A stretch of 64,000 bases of DNA, taken from Lytechinus variegatus. Its lineage: Eukaryota; Echinodermata; Echinoidea; Temnopleuroida; Toxopneustidae. Positions 1-11,619 of this stretch are shown here, piece by piece. A model generated the notes under the pieces. It was not told the origin of the DNA. It searched no databases and saw only the letters and a program-made list of their open reading frames with translations. The DNA is taken from the NCBI RefSeq assembly GCF_018143015.1, contig NC_054749.1, positions 31,366,911-31,430,910 on the forward strand, read 5' to 3'. A program made the translations under genes and the position numbers. The number at the start of each line of letters is the position of its first letter. Within the stretch, counting starts at the first letter, position 1.

Positions 1-287
1 GATGAAAAAAGCATTACAGTAATGTTTGCAATATGATGAAATATCTGTTAAAAGTGTACAGCGAATTGTAAAGTACAATCCTTGTATTCAGATATCTTTC
101 ATTTCAATAGCTACGATTAAATACACTTATTTATATATTTTGTATAATAATAATTTCGTCAACAATTATTTGTAGAAAAAGTATATGAGGGGATCAATAA
201 AAGTTCTATTCACTTGTAGAAAAAAAAGTCATGTCAATGGTGTCCTTTTGTCTCCCATCCCCCTTTGGCCTGTTGCATAAATTGTAG

Positions 288-786
288 TGTTTTAAAGTCC
301 ACCCCAGAAAACATTGATTTGAAATTTGAAGTATCTCTTAATTTTCACAAAACAGTGATATGCACAACTCAGTGGTATGCAAATGAGTCAGTCGATGACA
401 TCCAACCACTCACTCTTTTGTTTTTATTTGATTTATACAATATATCAATTTTTTACATATTTGACAATAAGGGCGACCTTGACTGAAGCATGTAGTATTA
501 AACAATGCTCATTCCACATGTTCAGGGAGGAATTAATTGTTGTTCTACTTGACATTAAGGAGAAAATTAGAATTCTTTTTATTTCATATATTGAAATACA
601 AAAGAAATAGTGATTGGATGATGTCATCAGTCTCCTCATTTGCATACAGACCAGTATGTGCATATAACTTTAAAATGTCATAACTTATTTTAAATCCGAT
701 TTTGATGATATTTTCGGTGTTGTGCTTGTTAGATTTTTCTCTTCATATTCAAATAAACTTTTTGTTGGGATGGACTTCTCCTTTAA
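288..786. mobile_element. Foldback MITE, family FB-A, copy 1
   Basis: Non-coding foldback element, diverged copy. The left end reads TTTTAAAGTCCACCCC and the right end is its inverted partner (GGATGGACTTCTCCTTTAA). The inner arms are also inverted: the AACTTTAAAATGTCATAAC stretch near 669 is typical of the right arm. Four better copies lie at 19598, 22797, 42920 and 46264. No transposase is encoded, so it is non-autonomous. Confidence 0.75.
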
Positions 787-1335
787 GTTGTAGATGCTAC
801 TGGAAAAAAACAAACGTAAACTAATGCAAATCCCTGTTGCGTTCCTTTGAAAAGTTGAACATCATGTTACTTTTGTTTGTGTTTTTTCAGTAATATTGAA
901 ATGCAGCAAGTATTTGTGCAACTGGCCTTAAATGTTTGGTTCTTACCTTCTTTGTTTGAATGTGCTTTTTATCAAGTCGAAAAAAAGAGAGGAAAATTAC
1001 ATCTAAATCTTTTTTGACCATAACACCATTCCGAAGATTGGGTAAAAAAAATGAAAATAATTGCTGTGAGCTATTTAATTCTTGACATGATATCTAGGAA
1101 TGATATGAAAATGGTACACTGCATCAAATTCAAATGACCTTGGCTTGCATTCAAAATATAACAAATACCTGAAACTGTCAGGTGACAATTTGGGTGTACT
1201 TCAGTACCTTACATGTTTATCTGTAAGCAGTAAATGTGACCCTCGGAATAATTTGAGTCCGGAATTGAGTCAAAATGCTTTGCTGCAAACACCAGTTTTC
1301 AGGTGCAAAGCATCACTAGGCCTAAATGAATAATG

Positions 1336-1893
1336 CCGGGGGGGCCACTTACATTGACGAGTGGATACCATGCGCGACCAAAAAAACACGTAAAAAGGGT
1401 GTCTTTTTCACGATAGGGCACGATACGTACGTAACGTGATAAGGGTGTCAAAAACACAAAAATAATGAAAAAAGGGTATCTATTTCGCTAGGAAAATTAC
1501 GTGTTTAGGGTCGAATTTGCGGGGATGATAAAACAAAATCAAAATGTTTTATAAAGGATGTCCTTTTTGCCCCAACACTTCGTGTTTAGAGTCCGATTTG
1601 AGCGACGTGTAGAAGGTGGGGTCGTACTAAACCAATTAAGGTAGAGCCGACGACAGAAGGACCCGTAACAATAAAACATTCCTGTACTTGTAATGTTTAG
1701 GGGTTCATTTCAGGGAATATTTGTCAAGAGTATTGTTTTGTTTCCAATACTTGTTAAGGGTAGGGTTTCACACGCCAATACTTGTTAAGGGGTGCTTTTT
1801 CAGAACATGGAAATTACGTGTTTAGGGTGCTTTTTGAGACCCCATGGTCGCGCATGGTATCCACTTGTGAATGGAAGTGCCCCCCCCCCCGGG
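1336..1893. mobile_element. Foldback MITE with 8-bp target duplication (hAT-like)
   Basis: About 45 bp at each end are inverted copies: the left arm contains GTGGATACCATGCGCGACCA and the right arm ends with its reverse complement followed by a C/G run. The element is flanked by the direct repeat GAATAATG (1328-1335 and 1894-1901). An 8-bp duplication is the hAT hallmark. The interior is also partly palindromic, with repeated AGGGTGTC-like and CGTGTTTAGGGT motifs, and encodes nothing. Confidence 0.75.
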
Positions 1894-1977
1894 GAATAAT
1901 GTAAGCTTGTGATGAGCGTGTGAAGTTGCAAGAGTTAGAGCACAATTTTCATTTGTCAACTTTGCATTGAATTTGTA

Positions 1978-2168
1978 AAATCTATCTATCCACTCATCCC
2001 TATCCATCCGATCTATCTGTCTGCTCTCCCCCTCCTCTCTCTATCAATCACTCTATCTATGTATCTGTGGATCTATCTATCTATCTTATCCATCCATCCA
2101 TCCATCCACCCATCCATCCATCCATCCATCCATCCATCTATCTATCCATCCATCCATCCATCTATCTA
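1978..2168. repeat. TCTA/TCCA tetranucleotide microsatellite
   Basis: An imperfect run of tetranucleotides mixing TCTA, TCCA and TCCC, purest at about 2085-2165. Simple repeat, not coding. Confidence 0.9.
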
Positions 2169-4414
2169 GAGGTATTATGTATGCCCATGTATGTATATTA
2201 GCACTTTTACAATTAGCATTCTAGTTATTGCACACTTTCGTTCAATGTCGACACATGCACGTCGTCCGTCGCCGCTCGCCCGATCGATACATAGCGCATC
2301 CTTTTCACCAAAACTCCATACGGCTTGAACGAAGTGTAAGACTTTCTTCCTGAAATAATCCCATTTTTAGAAAAATGTATACTATTTTGTAATCAAGCAA
2401 GTTAATATAATGAAACAAAAATATTTCCCCCATCTATTAAGAATACAATTGTTGTTTTATTTGTATGCCTTGCAGAAATTAAGCTTAAAATTTTGCTCCG
2501 ACTTCCAGTGATCGACAACTAATTAATGCATTGCCATGAATTGTACCGGTACTACAGAGTACAGCCTACATACAGGGAAGACGCGAGCAATTGAGTGAGC
2601 GACACACACACGTGGCCGCGGTCGATGGCCTGGCTGTGGCGGCGTGAGTTTGGTGCGGGGCCGAGGTCTCTTCTGACGTTATTACCCAAAATGCTATTCA
2701 AGTTTGTAAAACAAAATTATTCCCTGCCTTGGCTGTAAGAATGGGAATCATCACTTTGTTTTGTTTTCACATGGCTAGGTGGTAGGTACTCATTCCCGTG
2801 GGCATGGCATTGGTGTGGCACTAGGCCTAGATAGATCTAAGTAAAAAGATAAATCATAAACTTAAAACTAAGATAAGATATGCACCTGCCGACTTTCCCC
2901 CAGCCGGGCTCAGGAAGGCAGGATATCCCTGCCACAATTCGCACATGTCATAGCAAGTCACTCGGTCAGACTCAGCTTATTTCGAGACCAGTACTAATTA
3001 ATATGCCAATCGCTTTGCCAAATATCGTGATCGGCTGTAGGCCTAGACTATTTTGGCTTTGGCCGATCTCGACGCGATTATCTTAATTTCGTATATCATT
3101 CAAATTCTCAGTCAGACTGTAGTAACCTTGATGGACGAAGTTAGCGACCAAAATATTTGCCTGCTTTAGCTTATACCTTTAGTGTTAGGCAGCATTATCT
3201 AGTCGCTAACTTTAGTCCATGTCAAAATTAATGTCCAGCGAAGTGACGTGTGACTTTGATTTTGAACGATGATGTAGAGGTCAAAGCTGAAATATACAAA
3301 CGTTCTTGATCGTGATATTCAGAAAAGCAGTGCCAGTGGGCATATTGACCTTTACCTCGGGCGAAGTTTGTGCAGGCTCCACTCCTCTTCACTACTGCTA
3401 CATATTTTTTTGTTTTGGGGAAAAGGGCCTTTGAAAAGTGCATTTTGCCCTTTTCAGTACTATTCCAAAAACCTTGGGAAGGATGTAAAGTGCTTAGAAA
3501 CACAGCATATGAAGTGCTATTCAAGTGAACTAATTTTTGCAAATATGAAAATTTCACTTCATTAGGAAGTGTAAAATAATGTTTTCATTACTGAAACAAA
3601 ACTTGCACAATTGTATATCTTGGTATCTTAGTACCGTAGGTAAACGAGGGAACCTGTGATTTTAGCCACTTTGCTCTTTGGTATTAATGAAATTTTTTTT
3701 TTCATACCCATAATGGAAATCAGATAGATTCCCTCCTGAATATGTATCATAGATCTGATTTTATGCTAGTTAAATGTTTAGTTTTGTTATTTTCACATCT
3801 GAAAAAAATTAAATATTTTTCAATGTAAGCCTGCATTATATAAAAGAAATAGTGACTATTACCACTGTGGTTTGCATGTAGGCCTAATAAAAGTGAGATG
3901 TTCAAACGCTTTGTATTTAATATTTCAGTTTTTGATGAAAATTTAAATGTTATGCCATTTAAATCAATAAGGAGAATGATAAGATATCCATTATTGCTAT
4001 CTGCATCATCAAGAGTTCTGCAAAGGCCATATATTTTGCAAATATTACATACTGATTTTGCTTTGAAATTTACAAACTTTTTGTGATTTTATTTCCTTAT
4101 CCACTTTGCCTTCATTGCCTTAACAGAAAAGCAAAAAAACAAAATATTCAAGGTATACGCTAATGGGAATATGTAATTAGAATTTCCATAAGAAATCTTG
4201 TCACAAGTCAATGCAGGGCTTAAATGAATCTACACGTATGGGCGTGGATGCCTATTAATTGGCGTCAATGCTCCTCATTGGCCATGATTTGTGCCCTTTT
4301 GAATTATTCTCAATTGTGATTTGATGTAGAAATATTCTCGATTAGAAAAAGTTGCCTTGTCATAAAAAAAAAATTTGAAATTTGTAAAGGGCTTTCTGAT
4401 TGTTGATTTGACAG
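2169..4414 (+). other. RPSA upstream region, first exon not placed
   Basis: No coding region was recognised. The stretch 2240-2690 is richer in G+C and CpG than its surroundings and contains a pyrimidine run (CTCTTCT, 2668-2674) of the kind that starts ribosomal-protein transcripts. It is therefore the best guess for the promoter and non-coding first exon, but no splice donor there is convincing. The rest is AT-rich sequence in which nothing else was seen. Confidence 0.3.
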
Positions 4415-4448
4415 GTTGATCACCATCGTTAACTAGATCAGCAGAACC

Positions 4449-7400
4449 ATGTCCGGAGGTTTGGATTGTCTCGCCCTCAAGGAGGAGGATGTGCAGAAGT
4501 TTCTTGCTAGCGGAGCTCACATTGGCTCTGGCAACCTGGATTACCAGATGGAGCAGTATGTCTACAAACGAAAACCAGATGGTAAGACAGTCCCCAATTT
4601 CATTGTAAATTTATTTGTTTTGTTTCACTGAATTCTCTTTTCAGAGTCATTATTGTATAATGAATTTCATTGAGCCATTGGAAATATCAAATAAAAAGTA
4701 TCTTATGTCAGATATTTTAATTATTTTTTAAATACTTTTTTATATTTATAACCAAACTTCTTGTGTGAATCCATACAATTGGAAGGGAAATGGTTGCAAA
4801 GAAATGTAAAATTGTGGAAACGACTAACCACTTGTGTCATAGAACACTCTAAATAATCTAATATTTTTTTCACTTTTGACAGGGAGTTACATCATCAACC
4901 TGAGAAAGACCTGGGAGAAGCTTGTGTTGGCTGCACGTATCATTGTAGCTATTGAGAACCCAGCTGATGTCTGTGTCATCTCATCTAGACCATATGGTCA
5001 GGTAAGTCTACTCCCTCTATCATTCTTCATGTTTAGATCTGTTCATTTGTATTTTGTTTGAGTATGCTTTAAATTATAATAAAATTTTCAAAAAAGTAAA
5101 TTTTGATAAGACGATTGGTCCGTAAGTAATATCCTTTGTTTGTGTTTTTTGTTACATGGACGTCAAGTGCAAGAAATGGTCTTATATCCACAGATAGACA
5201 TGAGGCTGTTTACTCAAGCAGAATGCAATTGGCATGTTTCCATGCACAATGTGAAAGGAATTTATTTCATGCTTTTAACATGCCTTTGGTTTATTTCCAA
5301 CTGATCTAATGCCAATTCATCCAATTACCAACTTCTATTATTTGGTCTACCATCAGTCTGTCCTCTATTTACATGGTCTAATTGCCATTTCGTTAACTCA
5401 CCAGTTCTAATAAACAGTTGGTCCATATGCCATTTGTGAAATTAAAATTGGTATTAGACCAACTGGTTTAGAGACAAAATGGTCAAAGATGAACTGGTGA
5501 TTAGACGAAATGATGACTGGACAAAATGGTTATTAAACAAAATGATGATGGACAGAATGTCAGAATAAATTAAGGTAGACCATGTGATGAGTGAACGAGT
5601 TGGCAATAGACGAATTGGCAATTTACCCCTTTGTGTGTCTGGTTAAAGCTCAAGATGTGCTGCCCAATGAGATTCACAGCACCCTTGCCTTTACGTTGGG
5701 AGAAATGGCTATATATATATATTAATCTTTGAAGGCCACGACCTTGCTAAATGTCACATTTCCAATCTGGATTTTGATTTTTTTTTTAACCAGATCTTGT
5801 GTAAGTGTGGTGTCAACTATTACACTTCTACTTTTTTCCTTTTTAGCGTGCTGTGCTCAAGTTTGGTGCCCACACTGGTGCCACCCCCGTCGCTGGCCGT
5901 TACACACCCGGTACATTCACCAATCAGATCCAAGCTGCTTTCCGTGAGCCTCGTATCTTGATTGTGACTGACCCACGCTCTGATCATCAGCCGGTCACTG
6001 AAGCATCCTACGTTAACATCCCAGTCATTGCTCTCTGCAACACTGACTCGCCTCTTCGCTATGTCGATATTGCTATCCCATGCAACAACAAGGTATGTAG
6101 CTCAATACTTCAGACCTTTCAAATTTTTTATTTTCCATGATTTTTACCAAATATCTGTGCTTCCAACTTCACTCTTGAAAGATATTAGAGTGATCAATGT
6201 TTTCCATTTCCAATGCATTAAAATATCAAAACATTTGTCCTTCCATTTATTCCCCTCAATTTTAGATAAAAAAACCCACAAGTAAGTTGATTTGAATTAT
6301 TACTGATATCAATAAGTGCAACACTGATTTCTTATTCTCCCATCCACTGTGCTCAGTATTCCACCTTGTAAAACAAAGATTACCGGAACTACCAGGTGAC
6401 CATGCCTTTGTTAGTGCTGAATCCAAATTGTGGAATAGTCTTCCTTCTTAACCCTATCTAGGCCGGGGTATTTTAGGAGTTATGGCCAGGGGGGATCTCC
6501 GCCGTCGATTCTTGGACATAATCTACAAAACTGTATAGTAATTTATTTCATATGAATTGCTATTAAGTGATTATGCTTATTTATGTGTAATTAGTATGCA
6601 AAATCATACTTTTTCCTCTAACTCCAGAAATAAAGCTCCAAATGTTCTAATTTTTGGTATAGAAACTCTTTATGGTGTTCTTAGCAAGTGCACATGAACA
6701 AAATTGCAAAATATAACATCACTTTCTTATGTATTGCTTGCAATTATGTATTTCTTTTTGTGGTTTTTTACCCTTTGTTTTCATTGTTTTTTCAATGACA
6801 GTTGTTGAGGACTCTTCTGAGATCATATAAAGCATAAAATAAATACATTTAGACCAGCAAAACTAAAAATAATCATATATTTATGATTTTTGGTTGAAAA
6901 CACAGTTTGCATTGACTTTGTACACAAAATCACATTTTTGAGCAATTTTTGGTCTTGCACTTTCATGATGTTCTGTAATTTCAGAACCACATACATGGGT
7001 GACGCAAAATTGGTCTCAATAGTTGTGCAAGACTTGAAAGTAAAAAGTCAGCGAAATGTGTGGGCAAAAATATTGCACAATTCGTTGACGGGGGCCTCCA
7101 AGGCCCCCCCCCACCAGCCTAAATAGAGTTAAATACACTATTGATTTGTTCTAAGTCAACCTGAAAATTCCTTTTCATAAAGGAATAGGCTTCCTTGGTT
7201 CACCTTTAGTGATGACTATTTCTCTATCTTGTTGCCATGTGAGTTTCTCATGGTTTTACTAACTTTGTATTTGGGGATGACAGTCTTCATCATTGTACAG
7301 CATGTATATATGGGGCTGTAACATATTTTAGCTTCTTTTCAGGACCAATGAGTAAAACTGACTGGCATTTCTGTGTGTTGTATTGTGCAACATGAATTTA

Positions 7401-9452
7401 CAATTATTGTTATTATTAACTCCTACCAGAGCATTCATTCTATTGGTCTGATGTGGTGGATGTTGTCCCGTGAGGTACTCCGTCTCCGTGGAGCTATCAG
7501 CCGTGATGTCACCTGGGAGATCATGTGCGATCTCTACTTCTTCAGAGATCCAGAAGAGGTAAAAATTGAACCTCTTAAATTTTTAACGCTTATGATGTCA
7601 CCAATAGGGCTGCAAGATATGATATTAACATATTGTGATTTCACTGAAGAAATGAAGTTGGGTCCATGATATATCACTTATCGCTATATTATAAATATGT
7701 GAGGTTTTTAAAGTGCTTTTGACAAGAAATCTGCCTTGAAATGCTATGTTAGACATGTTATCCCTGTTACCCCGATCCAAACTTACCAGGAACATCCACG
7801 TCCTATATTGTATTCCCACATCTCCGCATCTTGTTATGAAAAAAAAATGGTTGTGAACCATTAACTCTAAGGACAATGTATTGCAATATTGTGTTTTTAA
7901 AAACTAGTATATCATGAAGCTCCAATTGGCACCATGTAATACACACATGGGTTCCTCATAGAGCTATGATTCTAAATCTATGCCAATGTGATGTGATTCA
8001 AATTAATCCTTATTTCATGAAGCATATTGTCAATGGTAAGTGGAAATGAATTGGTGAAAAATACTATTTTCATTTTTAATTGTTTTTTCAAAAAAAGAAG
8101 GTTGTAATACAGAAGGGGTATTTAATCACCCCTGATCATTGACATTTCAGGTGTAGTCTTGTCTGTCAGACTGAGAAAGAAGAGCAAGAAACTCCTGGTT
8201 TACTTAATTCAGAAATTTGTCTGATTACATTCCTTCTACAAACTCAATGTATCTGTTTTCTTATGTTTTTCAGGCTGAGAAGGAAGAACAAGAAGCCCGC
8301 GACCGTGCTACCGCCGTGAAGGAGGAGCCAGCTCAGCCCTATGCTGAACAATGGAGTGCTGAGCCTGTAGCTGTACCACCAACAGGACAAGTTGTGGGAG
8401 AAGTAACTGATGTAAGTACCCTGGCATTGCACATCGTCAATCTACTCTCCCATGCATATATACATGCTTATCAAAGCATATACTTTGTAAAAGTGAAAAG
8501 GGTGATGAGCAGAGCTGGAATATATATTTCAATTTCTCTTTTGAGCCATCCATGTATACAGATCAACCTCAAACAAGGCTAGTGCATGTATTTGTAGTGA
8601 CGATGATCTGGATTATTTCAGGGTCATTTGGTTAAAAGTCAAAGAATATGCAGTTTCTCCTTGATCAACATGGGGGTCAATGTATATTGTGAAGTATTAT
8701 CAATGGTCTGAGCTCTGTCCACTTATAATAAGTATTTGATGTTATGTCTATTCAGAATTTATTGTTACTTTTTATTCATGGCACAAACATCCCAAGTAGT
8801 GACAGACCGTGAGTGGTAACTGGTAACTAGTCGTGATAAAGGAACATTCGCACATGTGATCTATCACCACTGGTGACTGATAGTGCTATCATGAGTAGCA
8901 AAAAGTTTGAAAGATGGATAAAGTCTCTTTCCTCCACAAGCTGGAAGAAAATTAGATACCAAACAAGACTAGATAACTTGTAAATGAAATTATTTTGAAT
9001 TTTATAGGTCCTACTTGACTTTTGAGATAAAAGAGTGATTGAGATGGAACTAAGAATTGATAAATCTTGGAGAATATTGCAAGAAAGCTATTACACATTT
9101 TGAAAATTTGAATGATTTTTAGCTCCAACAAATTGATTTGTTCATTTTCTTGTGAGGAGACCACTAATTGATAAATATTTTCCTCTTGATTGCATTTCCT
9201 CTGATTGCAAGATGTAAGATTGATCCTTGGATATTTTTATTGTTACAGTGGGCCGCTGATTCCGCTAAGGTTCCTGTGGCTCCCGGAGGAATCGGCACCT
9301 ATGGTGGCCCCTCAGAAGACTGGGCCGTTGCTGATGCAACCCCTGCTGCTCCAGCTGCTGCCGCTGCTGCTGCTGCTGCACCCAGCCAGGATTACACTGG
9401 TACCGATGACTGGGGTGGTGCTGCTTCTAATGACTGGGCCATCAGCTCATAA
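4449..9452 (+). CDS. RPSA: 40S ribosomal protein SA (laminin receptor homologue), 6 coding exons
   Basis: Component of the 40S ribosomal subunit (uS2 family), needed for late 18S rRNA processing; the animal protein is also known as the 37/67-kDa laminin receptor. Coding exons are 4449-4581, 4883-5001, 5847-6092, 7430-7558, 8274-8411 and 9249-9452. All junctions are GT-AG and the frame is kept throughout, giving 322 aa (human about 295). The uS2 core is clear: [67 protein letters not shown], and the LMWWML segment of the laminin-binding region. The C-terminal tail is acidic, with EDW, DDW and NDW motifs typical of animal RPSA plus a run of nine alanines. An acceptor at 4413-4414 leaves 34 nt of 5'UTR before the ATG, so a non-coding first exon lies upstream. 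The NNK-SIHSIGL junction replaces the vertebrate NNK-GAHSVGL. Alternative: a recent paralogue, but the intact introns rule out a processed copy. Confidence 0.97.
5309..5630. repeat. Foldback repeat in RPSA intron 3
   Basis: The left arm (CCAATTCATCCAATTACCAA, then TTTGGTCTACCATC...) and the right arm (GGTAGACCATGTGATGAGTG, then GACGAATTGGCAATT) are imperfect inverted copies built of short AAATGG/GGTCTA words. It looks like an old non-autonomous foldback element and contains no ORF. Confidence 0.55.
6350..7360 (+). mobile_element. LINE 3' remnant, split by a MITE
   Basis: Just before 6450, one frame reads [11 protein letters not shown], the signature of the C-terminus of LINE reverse transcriptases (jockey/CR1/L2 type, usually KLWNSLP...SFK..LKTHLF). 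After the inserted element at 6452-7128 the similarity resumes with SKST and FLFIKE-like residues (about 7150-7190). Only the last part of the reverse-transcriptase ORF and some 3'UTR remain, and there is a stop. It lies in RPSA intron 4, sense strand. Confidence 0.6.
6452..7128. mobile_element. piggyBac-like MITE (TTAA duplication)
   Basis: Bounded by TTAA on both sides (6448-6451 and 7129-7132). Ends are inverted repeats, CCCTATCTAGGCCGG on the left against CTCTATTTAGGCTGG on the right strand. A TTAA target with CCCTA-type ends is diagnostic of the piggyBac superfamily. It is 677 bp with no transposase. A related, better preserved copy is at 10242-11008. It interrupts a LINE remnant inside RPSA intron 4. 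Confidence 0.75.
8170..8198 (+). pseudogene. Decayed duplicate of the start of RPSA exon 6
   Basis: In intron 5, a pyrimidine-rich stretch and AG (8168-8169) precede ACTGAGAAAGAAGAGCAAGA, which would read TEKEEQE. The real exon 6 begins 104 bp downstream as GCTGAGAAGGAAGAACAAGA (AEKEEQE): 17 of these 20 bases match and the acceptor is in the same place. No good donor follows and 104 is not a multiple of three, so this looks like a broken partial exon duplication. A rarely used alternative acceptor cannot be excluded. Confidence 0.5.
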
Positions 9453-9944
9453 GATTAACATCACATCCCTTGCTGTTGGATGCCCAGTACTGGGTAGAAG
9501 ATAATGTGATTTCAAAAACCAATCTGCATTGTGGCAAATTGGAATAGGATGAAGTATTTTTTCATGTATTGGATCAATTCTTTCTACAGCTCACAAATAT
9601 CAATTTTTGTTATCAATATATCATGAATTACAACTCTGTTGTCACACACACACACACACAAAAACAACATAAGAAGGGTCACTTAGGAGGCCATTACCAT
9701 TAGCAGCACATGTAATTTATAGTGCTTGCAATTGTCATAGGGAAATCATATTATTGGCATTGCATAGACCTTAAATCACCAATATCCATTTTCCAAGGTT
9801 AGTATACTACCCTTGTAATAATTGTGAGCAGAAAAAAATTACCAGTGAAAAAAATCTTGATTAAAATTTCATTGTACGATGTATTTACCTTAATCCCTTT
9901 TGCCATAATGCTAGCTTGAATATCTGCACATCGTTCTCCAGTCA

Positions 9945-9954
9945 AATAAATAAA
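9945..9954 (+). other. Polyadenylation signals of RPSA
   Basis: Two overlapping AATAAA hexamers (9945-9950, 9949-9954) lie about 495 nt after the RPSA stop codon and are the first good match in the 3' flank. The implied 3'UTR is roughly 510 nt and includes a CA dinucleotide run near 9645-9660. Confidence 0.6.
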
Positions 9955-10218
9955 CCCACGAAGAGGTTTCATATGAAACTTAAATTATTTGTACTCTTGC
10001 CTTCTTTGAATGGTGTTGATGATACATAGATAAGTGTTGAGAATTGATTTTAATTTGATGTACATGTATTTATTTTCCCCAAAAATATGTGGACATTGAC
10101 ATGAAACTTATACAGATGACTGCCCAAGTCAAATCTTTGGCACCACAGAAAGCTGTTTAACGTGGGCAAAATTCAACTTGATGTTACAAACACTTGCTTT
10201 GCATATTCTGTGCCCACC

Positions 10219-11152
10219 GCACAGAGACGTTGTTAGCTTAACCCTAATTCTCCCGGGGGGGGGGGGGGGGGCATAATGGCCCCCCCCCTCAACAATTTTC
10301 GCGATATATCTGCTGCGCGAAATTTTTTCACCTCGCAGCTCACTGACTTTTTACATTCAAGTCTCGCGCAAATTTTGAGACCAAAGTTGTGACGCCCGGG
10401 TACGCGGTTACGACATTACGCAACATTATGCAAGTGCATGTCAGACCCAAAATTGCTCATAAACGTGATTTCATGTACAAATCCAATGCAAATTGCATAT
10501 TTAGCCAAAATTCATAAATGTATCATTATTTCTACTTTTACTGATTAAACTTAATTAATTTTGCCTTGTTTATGATCAGAATTATGTCTGGAACAATTTC
10601 CATTGAAAAAAACAATAAAAAACAAAAAGTAAAAAAAACAAAGAAATACATAAGAAATTCATAAAACAATAAAATACATAAGAAATTTATTTCCAAACCA
10701 AAGTTTTTTTGAATTACGATTGTTAAGAATGCTACAAAGAAAATTTTTACCAAAAATTAGCATTCTAGGAGCTTTATTTAGTGAATTAGACCAAAATGTA
10801 TGATTTATGCATAAATTAGCATAATTCATATAAAATAAAATCTCATTATTTTGGAAAATTTTACCTTACAGCTTTGTAGATTACATCGCACACTACCAGC
10901 GTGCAAATTTTTGCGTCGCTCACACGATCGGCGGCCGAGATCTTAAGGGGGGGCCATAATGGCCCCCCCCGGGAATGACAAGAATCAAAATACCCGGGAG
11001 ATTTAGGGTTAACAGAGCGCTAACATTAAGCCCAGTCACATCTTCAATGTGTAAGTAATGCATTGTTGTAACGTTAGGCATTGCTGCCACATTGCAGGTT
11101 GTAACATGGCCTCTGTTAGCACATTGTTAAGAGCTAACAACGTTTCTGTGCA
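10219..11152. mobile_element. Short foldback element carrying a nested MITE
   Basis: The outer arms are inverted copies: CACAGAGACGTTGTTAGCT on the left (about 10220-10238) and AGCTAACAACGTTTCTGTG on the right (about 11132-11150). Without the piggyBac-like insert (10242-11008 plus one TTAA), the outer element would be about 165 bp. No coding capacity. Confidence 0.6.
10242..11008. mobile_element. piggyBac-like MITE nested in a foldback element
   Basis: Flanked by TTAA (10238-10241 and 11009-11012). Terminal inverted repeats start CCCTAATTCTCCCGGG on the left and CCCTAAATCTCCCGGG on the opposite strand at the right. Subterminal G runs and GGCCCCCCCC/GGGGGGGCC are also mirrored. It is 767 bp, has no transposase, and its AT-rich core resembles 20180-20470. 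Confidence 0.8.
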
Positions 11153-11619
11153 GTCGGTACAGGTTTCAAGTAATACCTGAGTTGCTCAATTTGGTTTACT
11201 TTTTAAATGGTTTCAGGCAAATCATATACAAATGTTAATGATAATGACGTTTGATTACTTAAAGTATTTTCATAATTTTGAAGTAGGGTAGTTAATTGTT
11301 AATGCCCCCCCCCCCCACAAAAAATGCACCAATGTACAGGTTTGATTGCCGAAGTATCTGATCTGATGATGATGATAGTGATGGTTATTTTGATGATTAT
11401 AAAGAGCTGCCAAGTAGTAACTAGTTTTCATTAATTCTGATAAATGGGAATGCTGTCAGTTTCATGCAAAACACTGATTCCTAAAGATCAGTTTATTTGG
11501 TGTCAAATGGTATTTCTCTGGAAATACTGATGTACTCGCACAAAAAAAAGATTTTCAGCTTTGAAAATACTGGAATGCTTCTTGTTCAGGTTGGTAGCTC
11601 TGGTTTTGGGCCTTGGGAT

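Noticed and set aside
2668-2735. Pyrimidine-start (TOP) first exon of RPSA
   Set aside because: CTCTTCT is suggestive, but an ATG follows soon after and no convincing splice donor is present, so it was kept only as a weak guess.
5500-5620. Box C/D snoRNA in an RPSA intron (several ATGATGA words)
   Set aside because: The words belong to a foldback repeat and no D box with a terminal stem was found at the right distance. Vertebrate RPSA introns do host H/ACA snoRNAs, but none could be recognised here by eye.
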